NCBI GenBank assembly: GCA_016191845.1
Contig: JACPVF010000007.1
Location: 806,001-870,000, forward strand
DNA length: 64,000 nt
Direction: 5' to 3'
Source of the DNA: Chloroflexota bacterium
Lineage (GTDB): Bacteria; Chloroflexota; Anaerolineae; Anaerolineales; Villigracilaceae
Below the pieces are notes generated by a model, which was not told the DNA's origin, ran no database searches, and saw only the letters and a list, made by a program, of their open reading frames with translations. A program made the translations under genes and the position numbers. Below are positions 1 to 8,474 of this stretch, piece by piece (positions within the stretch are counted from its first letter, which is position 1; every line of letters starts with the position of its first letter).

Positions 1-885
1 GGGGTGTATGTCAACGAGATCGCGCATGGTGACTTTGGGCGCTCCTTCCGCTTTTCCAAGCCGGTCACCGACCTGTTGATGGAACGTCTGCCCATCACAG
101 TGGAACTGGCTTTCTCGGCCCTGCTCGTCAGTATCCTGGTTGGTATCCCGCTGGGCGTGATTTCGGCAGTTCGTCATAATTCCTGGCTGGACGTGCTGAC
201 CATGCTATGGGCCAATATCGGCGTGTCCATGCCGGTCTTCTGGCTGGGTCTGATGCTGGCTTACATCTTTGCGCTGACCCTCAAAGACACTCCCTTCCAA
301 CTGCCACCTTCGGGCCGTCTCTCACCCGGCGTGTTGACCACGCCCTTTTATGAAGTCTGGGGGCTCTCCCTTGGTTCGCGCGGATTCTTCTTCACAGTGG
401 CGGATTTCATCGGCCGCATGAACATCCTCAACTCGATCCTTTCCGCCAATTGGGAGACCCTGGGTGACGCGATCAAGCACTTGATCCTGCCCTCGATCGC
501 CCTGGGCACCATCCCGATGGCGTTGATCGCCCGCATGGCGCGCTCCGCCATGTTGGAGGTGCTTGGCCAGGATTACATCCGCACGGCGCGCGCCAAAGGT
601 CTGACGCGTAACGTGGTTGTCATGAAGCATGCCTTCCGTAATGCCCTGCTGCCGCTGGTGACGGTCATTGGCCTGTCGCTGGGCGGCCTGCTCGGCGGCG
701 CGGTGCTGACTGAAACGGTCTTCAACCTGTCGGGGGTGGGACGCATCCTATACGACGCCATCACCGCCCGCGACTACGGTATCGTGCAAGCCTTCACCGT
801 GGTCATCGCCGTCTTCTTCGTGGTCCTCAACCTGCTTGTGGACATTTCGTACGCGTACCTCGACCCGCGCATCCGCCTCGATTAA
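1..885 (+). CDS. ABC transporter permease, DppB/OppB type (5' end outside window)
   Basis: Inner-membrane permease of a peptide/nickel-type ABC importer, forming the translocation channel with the DppC-like protein encoded next. The frame is open at the left edge, so the N-terminus, including the first membrane segment, lies outside the window; 293-294 residues are visible against about 310-340 usual for the family. Several hydrophobic segments are clear. The family's EAA-type cytoplasmic loop is visible near residue 190 (DYIRTARAKGL, then RNALLPLVTV), and the C-terminus DPRIRLD is typical. There is an insert of about 50 residues around residues 100-150 before the loop. The substrate cannot be told from the permease alone. 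Confidence 0.93.
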   Translation, partial: GVYVNEIAHGDFGRSFRFSKPVTDLLMERLPITVELAFSALLVSILVGIPLGVISAVRHNSWLDVLTMLWANIGVSMPVFWLGLMLAYIFALTLKDTPFQLPPSGRLSPGVLTTPFYEVWGLSLGSRGFFFTVADFIGRMNILNSILSANWETLGDAIKHLILPSIALGTIPMALIARMARSAMLEVLGQDYIRTARAKGLTRNVVVMKHAFRNALLPLVTVIGLSLGGLLGGAVLTETVFNLSGVGRILYDAITARDYGIVQAFTVVIAVFFVVLNLLVDISYAYLDPRIRLD

Positions 886-894
886 GGAACCGCC

Positions 895-1851
895 ATGACT
901 GCTGAACCCGCGAAAATCGCAAAACTCGACGCCGAGGGCCTGTCCCTGCGGTCGGTCAGCCTGTGGCAGATCACCTGGCGGCGACTCTTCAAGCGCAAGT
1001 CAGCCATCCTGGGCATGGTCATTCTTGGGATTCTGATCCTGATCGCTTTCACGGCTCCCATCCTGGCTCCGTACGACCCGACTCTTTCGATGCTGGACGC
1101 CAACCCACCCCAGAACCTGGACCGACGCTCCGCTCCCTGCATCCATCTGTTTGGCTGCCCCGTTGACCAGCCCCAGCACATCCTTGGCACGGATGGCAAC
1201 ATCCGCGACGAATTCAGCCGCCTGCTGTACGGTGCACGCGTCAGCCTGTGGATCGGTCTCTCGACAGTCACCTTTGCCATCGTGATCGGGACCGTCCTTG
1301 GTGCACTGGGCGGCTACTTTGGCGGTTGGATCGATAACCTCATCATGCGCACCATGGATGTGTTGCTGGCCTTCCCTTCGCTGTTGCTGGCCATCGCCAT
1401 CGTGACCGTGCTCGGCCCCGGCCTAACGAACGCCCTGCTGGCCATCGGCATTGTCTCCATTCCCGCCTATGCACGCGTGGTGCGTGCCTCCGTGCTTTCG
1501 GTGCGTGAGATGGACTATGTCTCGGCCACGCGGGCGCTGGGCGGGAACACGTTCCAGATTCTGTTCCGTCGCATCCTGCCCAATGCATTGACTCCGCTGA
1601 TCGTGCAGGGCACGCTCGGTATTGCCACCGCCATCCTCGACGCTGCGGCGCTCTCGTTCCTCGGTCTGGGTGCACAGCCGCCCATGGCGGAATGGGGTTC
1701 CATGCTTGGCGCGGAACGCAACCAGGTCTTCACTGCTCCGCACCTGGTCTTCTACCCGGGCCTGGCCATCATGCTGACCGTGCTCTCGTTCAACCTACTC
1801 GGCGACGGCCTGCGCGATGCGCTTGATCCGCGACTGGCACATGTGAGTTAG
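895..1851 (+). CDS. ABC transporter permease, DppC/OppC type
   Basis: Second permease subunit of the same importer, 318 residues, nine bases after the first. A short cytoplasmic N-terminus leads into a first membrane segment (AILGMVILGILILIAF) and the typical APYDP stretch. A periplasmic loop follows, containing two Cys (APCIHLFGC) before LGTDGNIRDEFSRLL, a pattern typical of DppC-family proteins. The EAA loop is near residues 205-235 (DYVSATRALGG, RRILPNALTPLIV), and it ends DPRL. A strong terminator follows, so the operon ends here. The ATPase and binding-protein genes must lie upstream of the window or elsewhere. Confidence 0.93.
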   Translation: MTAEPAKIAKLDAEGLSLRSVSLWQITWRRLFKRKSAILGMVILGILILIAFTAPILAPYDPTLSMLDANPPQNLDRRSAPCIHLFGCPVDQPQHILGTDGNIRDEFSRLLYGARVSLWIGLSTVTFAIVIGTVLGALGGYFGGWIDNLIMRTMDVLLAFPSLLLAIAIVTVLGPGLTNALLAIGIVSIPAYARVVRASVLSVREMDYVSATRALGGNTFQILFRRILPNALTPLIVQGTLGIATAILDAAALSFLGLGAQPPMAEWGSMLGAERNQVFTAPHLVFYPGLAIMLTVLSFNLLGDGLRDALDPRLAHVS

Positions 1852-1868
1852 GAAGTCACTTAAACGAA

Positions 1869-1897
1869 AACGAGGCCGCAAGGCCTCGTTTTTTTTA
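1869..1897 (+). terminator. Intrinsic terminator after ABC permease operon
   Basis: A perfect 9-bp stem (AACGAGGCC / GGCCTCGTT) with a 4-base loop is followed by a run of T. It ends the permease operon and may also serve the convergent rhomboid gene. Confidence 0.9.
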
Positions 1898-1908
1898 TTC
1901 ATCCCTGA

Positions 1909-2691
1909 TTACTTCATCATTCCCCAAACTGCCAGCCCCACGAACGGGACCAACACTGCAAGGACGGCGAGCAGTACGTCGCGCGTCTCGCGTTCATCCA
2001 CCAACTGGAAGGAGGGAAAAATTCCCTCCACCTTCCAGTTCGGGCCGCCAAACCAGGTAAAGATCAACCCGCCGAACAGGCCGCCGATGTGTCCCCACAG
2101 ATCAATGCCCGGAGCCAGACCGATGAGCAGGTTCAAGGCGACCACGACCACTACGTTGTTGATCGCACCCTTGACCTGCTCGCCAAATAATTTTCGATTC
2201 TGGTAGAGGAAGATGCCTTCTGCGCCGATCAGACCGAAGACCGCTGTCGAGGCGCCAACCGAGAATCCACCGTTGTTCATCATCAGGAACGAGAAGACAT
2301 TGCCCGCGAACGCGCCCAACGCGTACAACAGCAGGAAACGTCCGTGCCCGAAGTGACGTTCCAGGCCAGCCCCGAATGCATATAGGGCGTACATATTGAA
2401 GAGAAGATGCGGGGGCGAGGCGTGCAAAAAGGCAGGCGTCAGAAAACGCCAGACCTCGCCTGCGCGGATCAGTTCATTGATGCGCGCGCCATATAGTTCG
2501 AGATAGTCCAGGCCCTGGAACGGGCTGCCCCACACCGCAACGCTGATCAATTGCAGCACATAGACCAGGCTTGTCACACCGATGAGCGTGTAGGTTACGT
2601 AGGGAACGGAGACCGGCAGCGGGATGCGAACCGCCCGGGGTTGTGGAACAGGTTGAGGGTCCAGGGGCGGGGTGGAGGGAGTCTGGTTCAT
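1909..2691 (-). CDS. Rhomboid family intramembrane serine protease
   Basis: Membrane-embedded serine protease that cleaves transmembrane substrates, 260 residues. It has a proline-rich cytoplasmic N-terminus of about 25 residues, then six or seven hydrophobic segments. Rhomboid hallmarks are present: HLLFN (His95, Asn99), the catalytic serine in GASTAVFG (Ser148, where the usual GxSG reads GASTAV) and the catalytic His201 in GHIGG. Its start overlaps the guanylate kinase stop by four bases (ATGA), so the two are translationally coupled, which fixes the start. The natural substrate is not evident. Confidence 0.93.
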   Translation of the reverse strand: MNQTPSTPPLDPQPVPQPRAVRIPLPVSVPYVTYTLIGVTSLVYVLQLISVAVWGSPFQGLDYLELYGARINELIRAGEVWRFLTPAFLHASPPHLLFNMYALYAFGAGLERHFGHGRFLLLYALGAFAGNVFSFLMMNNGGFSVGASTAVFGLIGAEGIFLYQNRKLFGEQVKGAINNVVVVVALNLLIGLAPGIDLWGHIGGLFGGLIFTWFGGPNWKVEGIFPSFQLVDERETRDVLLAVLAVLVPFVGLAVWGMMK

Positions 2692-3311
2692 AGGGTTACC
2701 TGGCGTGGCTTGACGCGGTGATGCTCAGCGTCGATGATAGCCTTGACCATATCCACGGTTTCGCCCTGGCGGTCGTCACTGTTGATGACGATGTAGTCGA
2801 AGGCCTCGACCCGTTTCAATTCCTTGCGGGCTGTGGCGATGCGCAGCGCCAGTTCGGCGGGTGTCTCGGTCTTGCGCTCGCGCAGACGGCGCTCCAGTTC
2901 CTCACCATTCTCGGTGGTGATGAAGATCAGCAGCGCCTCGGGCGCCAGCTTGCGGACCGTCTCGGCGCCCTGCACGTCCACCCGCATAACCACATCCTTG
3001 CCGCTGGCCAGGGCTTCGCGCACCTGCGACTTGGGGATGCCCTTGTAATCGCCGTACACGATGGCGTATTCGATCAACTCGTTCTGCTCGATCATGCGCG
3101 CGAATTCCTCCTTCGAGACGAAGAAGTAATCTTTGCCGTCCACCTCATTCGCGCGGCGGGGCCGTGTGGTGGCCGTGACCACGAAATGGAACGGCAGTCC
3201 GCGCTCTTTCATAAGTTGCACGACCGTGTCCTTGCCCGCGCCCGAAGGGCCCGAGATGACGATCAGCAGGGGAGTGGGATGGAAAATGTCGAAGTCGGGA
3301 TCGGAAGTCAT
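2688..3311 (-). CDS. gmk: Guanylate kinase
   Basis: Phosphorylates GMP to GDP with ATP, in the cytoplasm. The P-loop GPSGAGKDTVV lies near residue 17, followed by the GMP-binding segment TTRPRR..EVDGKDYFFVS and a C-terminal Asn-Ser-Asp segment. The start at 3311 gives 207 residues, normal for the family. The reading frame stays open upstream to 3416, but that extension is not family-like, and a -10-like TACAAT (3323 to 3318) lies six bases before this ATG, suggesting a leaderless mRNA. It is divergent from the FmdB gene and the first gene of an operon with the rhomboid protease. Confidence 0.95.
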   Translation of the reverse strand: MTSDPDFDIFHPTPLLIVISGPSGAGKDTVVQLMKERGLPFHFVVTATTRPRRANEVDGKDYFFVSKEEFARMIEQNELIEYAIVYGDYKGIPKSQVREALASGKDVVMRVDVQGAETVRKLAPEALLIFITTENGEELERRLRERKTETPAELALRIATARKELKRVEAFDYIVINSDDRQGETVDMVKAIIDAEHHRVKPRQVTL

Positions 3312-3317
3312 GCGGAT

Positions 3318-3371
3318 ATTGTACCAAATGGACTCTCCCTCTTCCGCCCCGCGGCTGGATTCCGTTAAAAT
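3318..3371. promoter_or_regulatory. Divergent promoters for gmk and fmdB-like gene
   Basis: The short gap between divergent ATGs (3311 and 3378) holds a -10-like TACAAT on the minus strand (3323-3318) and TAAAAT on the plus strand (3366-3371), each exactly six bases from its start codon. No Shine-Dalgarno sequence could fit between. This is inferred from spacing and sequence only. Confidence 0.55.
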
Positions 3372-3377
3372 GGGCAC

Positions 3378-3752
3378 ATGCCCACTTATGATTATGTCTG
3401 CCTCGCCTGCCGCCAACGTTTTGACGTGTTCCTGACCTACAGCGAATACGGCGTCAAAAAAGTGACCTGCCCCCTGTGCGGCAGCTTGGACGTGAAGCGC
3501 CGCCTCAACCGCGTGCGCGTCCTCAAATCGGACGAGAGCCGCATGGAAAACATGGCTGATGACTTTGCCGGGTTGGATGGTTTGGAGGATGATCCCCAGG
3601 CGCTCGGCTCGATGATGCGCAGGATGGGCAGCCAGATGGGCACGGACCTGCCCGCCGAGTTCAACGACGTGGTGGACCGTCTCGAGTCGGGTCAGAGCCC
3701 CGAAGAGATCGAGTCCGCGCTGCCCGACCTGGGCGTGGGCGATGATGAATGA
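3378..3752 (+). CDS. FmdB family zinc-ribbon protein
   Basis: Small putative regulatory or adaptor protein of 124 residues. The N-terminal zinc ribbon of the FmdB family is clear: MPTYDYVCLAC begins the protein, with a second CPLC pair near residue 34, so four cysteines can bind one zinc. The remainder is acidic and probably helical (EDDPQALGSMMRRMGSQMG, then ESGQSPEEIE). FmdB was named for formamidase-linked regulation in Methylophilus, but the biochemical role of these proteins is generally unknown. It is a single-gene unit with a terminator right after the stop. Confidence 0.88.
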   Translation: MPTYDYVCLACRQRFDVFLTYSEYGVKKVTCPLCGSLDVKRRLNRVRVLKSDESRMENMADDFAGLDGLEDDPQALGSMMRRMGSQMGTDLPAEFNDVVDRLESGQSPEEIESALPDLGVGDDE

Positions 3753-3754
3753 AA

Positions 3755-3789
3755 AGAGACCGTCTCAAACGAGACGGCCTCTTTTTTTT
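3755..3789. terminator. Bidirectional intrinsic terminator
   Basis: A 12-bp stem with one mismatch (AGAGACCGTCTC / GAGACGGCCTCT) and an AAAC loop, with T run on one side and A run on the other. It separates the FmdB gene from the convergent nucleotidyltransferase-like gene. Confidence 0.88.
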
Positions 3790-3804
3790 GTGGGATTTGA
3801 TTTG

Positions 3805-4830
3805 CTAAATCGAGGTGGAGGTTTCCAACCCGTTGGCGGCGGCCAGTTCATCCAGCAGGATGTCGAGCTCGTCGAGGTAATGGTCGAGTCCCTCCACGCG
3901 TTCGACGAATCCCGCGCCCGCCAGTCCCAGCGTGGAACAGGCTTCACGCCACGCACCGTTCTGCTCCTCGGGCAGGACCTTGGCCGCCAGGGACCAGGTC
4001 TGTATCAGCGGCCAGAGCGCCGCGCTGGGGTGGTCGCTTTCGAGCATGGCGTGGATGGCCTTCTCGTAATAGTTCGTGCGGGCTGTGTGGATGCGTCCGT
4101 CCACCTTGGCGTTGCCGCTGGCAGCCACAAAGGCCTCCTTCCAGGCAGGCAACCAGGCGGAGACGATCTCGGCATCCAGGCCGCCTGCGCCGATCAGGCC
4201 AAAGAAGCCTGCCGTCAGGTTGGGACGCTCGGCTGCCTCGGCCCGCGCAGGGAGATCCAGCAGCAGGCGTCGCTCCTGGATGGGCGGTCCGCTCAACTCG
4301 GCCAACACGTTCGCGGCGTGGAATAAAGACTTGAAGAACTGCGCCACTTCCGTGGGACCCGATTTTTCGCTCACGTCGCTCAGGTCGATCCAGATCTGAC
4401 GTCCGTGATTGTACAGCCTGCGGCAGCGCTGCAGGGTCATCTCGGGGCCTTCGAACTCGTTACCCGCGCGCAGGGCGGCCTGTACGAAGTCGAAGAATTT
4501 CTCACGCTCGAAAAGCAGCATCGGCGCGAACATCTCATAGCCCAGCCAGGGATCGCCACGCATCTCACGCGGAGATTTGAACTCGGCCTTGGCGCGATGC
4601 CCGATGTCGAGGTGGAAATCGGGGGTCAGTTTGACCAACTCCCGCTTCAGCATGGGCGTGGAGGCGTGAACCAGAATCAGGTCGATGTCGGCGGTGCCGC
4701 CCAGCATCGGGTCGGTCTCACCCACGAGGGACCCCGTCAGGTAGGCGGCCACGATATCCCGGTCGTTGAAGGCTCGTTCCTGGACGGTCTCTTTTGCAAT
4801 GCGGATCAGAGTCTCACGGGTGACGCGCAT
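3805..4830 (-). CDS. Nucleotidyltransferase-domain protein, function unknown
   Basis: A 341-residue soluble protein. The N-terminal about 110 residues resemble the minimal nucleotidyltransferase fold: an AAYLTGSLVGE stretch followed by GGTADIDLILV, which supplies the G-S and D-x-D type metal-binding signature, and a later conserved HLDIGHRA segment. The remaining two thirds are helical and unrecognised. It follows the deoxynucleoside kinase gene by only 11 bases and is probably co-transcribed with it, which could point to nucleotide metabolism, but the substrate cannot be inferred. An antibiotic-type adenylyltransferase is possible but not supported by specific motifs. Confidence 0.7.
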   Translation of the reverse strand: MRVTRETLIRIAKETVQERAFNDRDIVAAYLTGSLVGETDPMLGGTADIDLILVHASTPMLKRELVKLTPDFHLDIGHRAKAEFKSPREMRGDPWLGYEMFAPMLLFEREKFFDFVQAALRAGNEFEGPEMTLQRCRRLYNHGRQIWIDLSDVSEKSGPTEVAQFFKSLFHAANVLAELSGPPIQERRLLLDLPARAEAAERPNLTAGFFGLIGAGGLDAEIVSAWLPAWKEAFVAASGNAKVDGRIHTARTNYYEKAIHAMLESDHPSAALWPLIQTWSLAAKVLPEEQNGAWREACSTLGLAGAGFVERVEGLDHYLDELDILLDELAAANGLETSTSI

Positions 4831-4841
4831 GGTCGGTCCTC

Positions 4842-5483
4842 TCAGGCCTCCGCCAGCGGCAGGCTCGGCTGGAACGGGAGCAGGCCCAGGCTTTCGCGGA
4901 TGCGGTTCTCGATATAGTCGAGGTGTTCGGTGTTTTGGATGATGTTCAGACTGTTGGTGTTGATGGTCAACACGGGGGTGTGGTCGAACGGCTTCGAGAA
5001 GAAGTCGTCGTAGGTGTGGTTCAACTCGTCGATGTAGTCGCGTTCCATCTGGCGTTCGTAGGGGCGGTCGCGGAAGGCGATGCGCTGCATCAGCACGTCG
5101 GTGCTGGCCTGCAGATACACCACCAGGTCGGGCTTGGGAATCTTCTCGCCCAGCGCTTCATGCACCTTGTAATACATGGTCAATTCGTCGCCGCTCAGGT
5201 TGATGCGCGCGAAGAGTGCATCCTTGGCAAAGGTGTAATCGGCCAGCAGGCTCTTCCCCGCGCCGAGGATGTTCGGAACGGTGCTGTTCTGTTGGCGGTA
5301 ACGGCTGAGCAGGAAGAAGATCTGGGTCTGAAAGGCATAGCGCTGACGGTCGGCGTAAAAATCGGAGAGGAACGGATTTTCCTCGAAGATCTCCAGCAAC
5401 AGGTCTGCGTCGAAACGCGACTGGAGCAAGCGCGCCAGCGTGGTCTTTCCCACACCGATGACACCTTCGATGGCTACGTACAT
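4842..5483 (-). CDS. Deoxynucleoside kinase (dAK/dGK family)
   Basis: Phosphorylates deoxynucleosides with ATP in the salvage pathway. The start at 5483 gives 213 residues and places the P-loop at the extreme N-terminus (MYVAIEGVIGVGKTTLARLL), as in the Bacillus-type deoxyadenosine/deoxyguanosine kinases. Other marks are a DYTFAKDALFA segment and a lid region with RDRPYERQMERDYIDEL. An upstream in-frame ATG would add 15 residues before the beta strand of the P-loop and is less likely. It is divergent from the glycosyltransferase gene at 5598 and followed closely by the nucleotidyltransferase-like gene. Confidence 0.9.
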   Translation of the reverse strand: MYVAIEGVIGVGKTTLARLLQSRFDADLLLEIFEENPFLSDFYADRQRYAFQTQIFFLLSRYRQQNSTVPNILGAGKSLLADYTFAKDALFARINLSGDELTMYYKVHEALGEKIPKPDLVVYLQASTDVLMQRIAFRDRPYERQMERDYIDELNHTYDDFFSKPFDHTPVLTINTNSLNIIQNTEHLDYIENRIRESLGLLPFQPSLPLAEA

Positions 5484-5585
5484 GGACGACTCCCAAATGA
5501 GATGCGTCAAGGATACCATAATTGTCATGGCATGGCAGAGACTCCAACGGTCGAATCATGGATGAGCCCGCCATGTCCCTACGGG

Positions 5586-5597
5586 TATAATCACGAC
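5586..5597 (+). promoter_or_regulatory. -10 box of a probable leaderless promoter
   Basis: A perfect TATAAT (5586-5591) lies six bases before the glycosyltransferase ATG at 5598, leaving no room for a ribosome-binding site. Transcription would start at or within a base or two of the ATG. Confidence 0.6.
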
Positions 5598-6611
5598 ATG
5601 ACCCGTATCTGCATCACACCCCGCGTCGAGGCGGGCGGCATGGCCTCCTTCCGACTCAAATTCGAGGCGGGACTGCGCGCCCGTGGCGTGGACGTGACCT
5701 ACGACCTCTCTGCCCCGGCGGATGCCACCCTCGTCATTGCCGGGACCCGACGTCTGCTCCCGTTATGGCGGATCCGCCGCCGCGGCGGACGGGTCGTCCA
5801 GCGCCTGGACGGCATCAACTGGGTGCATCGCCACCGCCGCACGGGACTCAAACACTTCCTGCGCGCGGAATACGGCAACTTCGTGCTGTCCTTCATCCGC
5901 GCCAACCTGGCCAGCAAGATCATCTATCAAAGCGAGTTCTCCCGTCGCTGGTGGGAGGATTGGTACGGCAAACCGCGCGTCCCGTCCGTCACCATTCACA
6001 ATGGCGTGGACTTGAACGTGTATTCGCCTGATGGGCGGGATGTTCCGCCCTACCCACCGTATCGGCTGTTGCTCGTCGAAGCCAATCTCGGCGGCGGTTA
6101 TGACATGGGACTCGATAATGCCCTCATGCTGGCTGAGGCCTTGCAGGAGCAGCACGGTTTCCCGATGGAGCTGATGGTGGTGGGCCAGGCCACGGACGAG
6201 ATTCGAGCGCGCGTGGACGCCCAAAGCCGCGTCAGGATCAACTGGGTCGGCAGCGTGCCGCGCGAACGCATCCCCGAGATCGACCGCTCGGCACACCTGT
6301 TCTTCTCCGCGGACCTGAACGCCGCCTGCCCGAACGCCGTCATCGAAGCGATGGCCTGTGGTCTGCCCGTGGCCGCCTTCGACACGGGCGCACTCAACGA
6401 ACTGGTATTGGGCGACTCGGGCCGCATCGCTCCCTATGGCGGCGACCCGTGGAAGATCGGGCCGCCCGCCGTTCCCGCGCTGGCCGCCGCTGCTGCCGAG
6501 ATCCTGCGCGACCCGCAGCGCTTCCGCCGGGCTGCACGTGCCCAGGCCGAGTCCGCGCTGGGACTCGACACGATGGTCGACCAATATCTCAAAGCCCTGT
6601 TGGAGGATTGA
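5598..6611 (+). CDS. Glycosyltransferase, GT4-like
   Basis: A 337-residue GT-B-fold glycosyltransferase, probably acting at the cytoplasmic face of the membrane. The N-terminal domain starts with MTRICITPRVEAGGMASF, and the C-terminal donor-binding domain carries the retaining-GT signature CPNAVIEAMACGLPVAAF with the two glutamates of the E-x7-E motif. The long open frame upstream of 5598 is antisense to the deoxynucleoside kinase and not part of the gene; the TATAAT just before this ATG supports the chosen start. It leads a coupled operon (TGATG overlap with the next gene) ending at 9574. The sugar and acceptor are unknown. Confidence 0.9.
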   Translation: MTRICITPRVEAGGMASFRLKFEAGLRARGVDVTYDLSAPADATLVIAGTRRLLPLWRIRRRGGRVVQRLDGINWVHRHRRTGLKHFLRAEYGNFVLSFIRANLASKIIYQSEFSRRWWEDWYGKPRVPSVTIHNGVDLNVYSPDGRDVPPYPPYRLLLVEANLGGGYDMGLDNALMLAEALQEQHGFPMELMVVGQATDEIRARVDAQSRVRINWVGSVPRERIPEIDRSAHLFFSADLNAACPNAVIEAMACGLPVAAFDTGALNELVLGDSGRIAPYGGDPWKIGPPAVPALAAAAAEILRDPQRFRRAARAQAESALGLDTMVDQYLKALLED

Positions 6612-7042
6612 TGGACGAAGAGATTCGTACGTTTCTGCTGCGTCATCTGCAAGCGGTTCAGGAAAATAACCTGGCTGCCTATCATGCCACCACCGCCGAA
6701 GACCTGACGCTCTATGAGTGGTGGGTCACGCCGCACCGCCTGGATGGCATCCCTTTCCACGAATTCATGATGACCGCCAATGCCGCGCGCGGCTCGGTCT
6801 TCGGCGCGGAGGGCAAGGGCGAGAAGTCGTCCACCCGCTTCGACCTGTCCAACCTGCACATCCAACGCTACGGCGATACGGCCATTGCCAGTTACACGCT
6901 GCTGATCAGCACTGCCACGCCCGAAGGCGTCAAGGTGGCGGCGCACAACGAAAGCCGTGTCATCGTTAAATTGAACGGTGCGTGGAAGATCGTGCACGTC
7001 CACAAATCCCCTGCCTGGCCTGCTCCTCATGTCCAACCCTGA
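6611..7042 (+). CDS. SnoaL/NTF2-like protein (DUF4440 type)
   Basis: A 143-residue protein of the cystatin-like NTF2 fold. It begins with a helix (EEIRTFLLRHLQAVQENN) followed by YHATTAEDLTLYEWW, and ends with the strand pattern typical of SnoaL/DUF4440 proteins (SRVIVKLNGAWKIVHVH). Such domains bind small ligands or catalyse isomerase-type reactions; no catalytic role can be assigned. Start and upstream stop overlap (TGATG), and the end overlaps the next gene by 14 bases, so it is embedded in the glycosyltransferase operon, although its own role may be unrelated. Confidence 0.82.
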   Translation: MDEEIRTFLLRHLQAVQENNLAAYHATTAEDLTLYEWWVTPHRLDGIPFHEFMMTANAARGSVFGAEGKGEKSSTRFDLSNLHIQRYGDTAIASYTLLISTATPEGVKVAAHNESRVIVKLNGAWKIVHVHKSPAWPAPHVQP

Positions 7043-8474
7043 TTCGCGCGACACACGTAGTTACGATCTGCTCTGGCTCAGCCTGGCGCTCCTGCCGCTG
7101 TTGGGACTGTCGTTCCTGATGGCGATCCCCGCACAGGATTATTGGTGGTACCTGCGCCTTGGGCAGGATATCCTCAAGAGTGGAGTCGTTCCCGCCGTGG
7201 ACATGATGAGTTGGACCCGCGCGGGACAGCCCATCTTCTATCAGCAATGGCTGGCGGGACTCATCTTCTGGTTGGTTTACGCCCTGGGCGGCGCCGGGCT
7301 GACCTTCCTGTTGCGCGGCCTGTTGCTGGCCCTGGCCTACGGCCTGAACTGGCGCATGATCCGCGAGGCCTCGGGTCCGCGCCTGGCAACGATCCTCACG
7401 CTGTTGCTTGGGCTGGCAAGTTCCAACAACTGGGTCATGCGCCCGCAGTTGTTCGTCTATCCGTTATTTGTAGCCTGCCTGTGGGTCTTGTATCGTTGGC
7501 AGAACGGACAAAACAAAACGCTCTGGCTGCTGCCCGCCGTCACGTTGCTGTGGGTTAACCTGCACGGATCGTTCATCCTGCCGTTGGTATTGGCGGGCGC
7601 GGCGCTGGTCTTTGGGTCGGGTGCGCGCAAGCCGTTGCTCCTTGCGTTTATGGCCATGCTCATTGCCACGCTATTCAATCCGCACGGGTTTGGCGTGTGG
7701 GGTTATCTGACCTTCATCCTGCAATCGCCCTCCGATCAGCTCTTCAGCATGGAGTGGGCTCCGCCCAGCAACCTGGGTTGGCAGATGAACCTCTTCTTCG
7801 GTTGGCTGCTGCTTTTCCCTGTGCTGGTTGCCTTCTCGCCGCGAAAACTTTCGCGTCTGGAATGGGTCTGGTTCTTGGGATTTGGCTGGCTGGCGCTTTC
7901 GGGCACGCGCTACATCATCTGGTTCCTGTTCCTGCTGGCGATCTTCAGCGCGGACCTCCTCGCCGAGTGGACCAACCGCCTCCTCGACCGTCCCGTTGAA
8001 AAGATCAACGCCCGTCTCAACGTTGCGCTGGCGCAGTTGGTCTTGCTGCTTTCGTTGCTCTTTCTGCCCGGCCTGCGCGATAGCTGGTGGGAGTCGGCCC
8101 CGCCTCTCTACGAGCAGACCACTACGCCCACCGCCGCCGTCACCTGGCTCAAGGCTCACCCCGACTTGCGCGGCAACCTGTGGAATGACTACGCCTTTGG
8201 TTCCTATCTCGACTTTGCCCTGCCTTCACGCCCGGTCTCCATCGACACGCGCATGTACAGCTACCCGCCTGAACAATGGAGCCAGTACGTCAGCATCAGC
8301 AACGCCGAGCCCAACTGGGATTTCATTCTTGCGCGGGCAGACGTCAACCTATTGCTGCTTTCCACCGCCTCCCAGGCTCGGTTGATCGAGGCCGTGTCCG
8401 CTTCGAACGAGTGGTGCGAACAATATCGCGACCCGTACGCCATCCTCTTTGCGCGCTGCGCCTTCCTGCCATGA
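7029..8474 (+). CDS. Polytopic membrane protein, GT-C-like
   Basis: A 481-residue integral membrane protein with about ten to twelve hydrophobic segments and an extracytoplasmic C-terminal part of about 100 residues. The first loop reads DYWWYLRLGQDILKSG and VPAVDMMSWTRAG..QQWL, a pattern typical of the GT-C superfamily (oligosaccharyl or mannosyl transferase-like) in which an acidic loop-1 residue can be catalytic. The family is poorly characterised and a non-enzymatic role is possible. ATG at 7029 is chosen because the upstream extension is hydrophilic and lies within the preceding gene. It overlaps the following glycosyltransferase by ATGA. Confidence 0.78.
   Translation: MSNPDSRDTRSYDLLWLSLALLPLLGLSFLMAIPAQDYWWYLRLGQDILKSGVVPAVDMMSWTRAGQPIFYQQWLAGLIFWLVYALGGAGLTFLLRGLLLALAYGLNWRMIREASGPRLATILTLLLGLASSNNWVMRPQLFVYPLFVACLWVLYRWQNGQNKTLWLLPAVTLLWVNLHGSFILPLVLAGAALVFGSGARKPLLLAFMAMLIATLFNPHGFGVWGYLTFILQSPSDQLFSMEWAPPSNLGWQMNLFFGWLLLFPVLVAFSPRKLSRLEWVWFLGFGWLALSGTRYIIWFLFLLAIFSADLLAEWTNRLLDRPVEKINARLNVALAQLVLLLSLLFLPGLRDSWWESAPPLYEQTTTPTAAVTWLKAHPDLRGNLWNDYAFGSYLDFALPSRPVSIDTRMYSYPPEQWSQYVSISNAEPNWDFILARADVNLLLLSTASQARLIEAVSASNEWCEQYRDPYAILFARCAFLP

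Noticed and set aside
3312-3416. N-terminal extension of guanylate kinase to 242 residues
   Set aside because: The added residues are not family-like, overlap the divergent FmdB gene and its promoter, and a promoter box lies just before the internal ATG.
4923-5597. N-terminal 225-residue extension of the glycosyltransferase frame
   Set aside because: It is antisense of the deoxynucleoside kinase, and a TATAAT plus ATG at 5598 give a family-like start.
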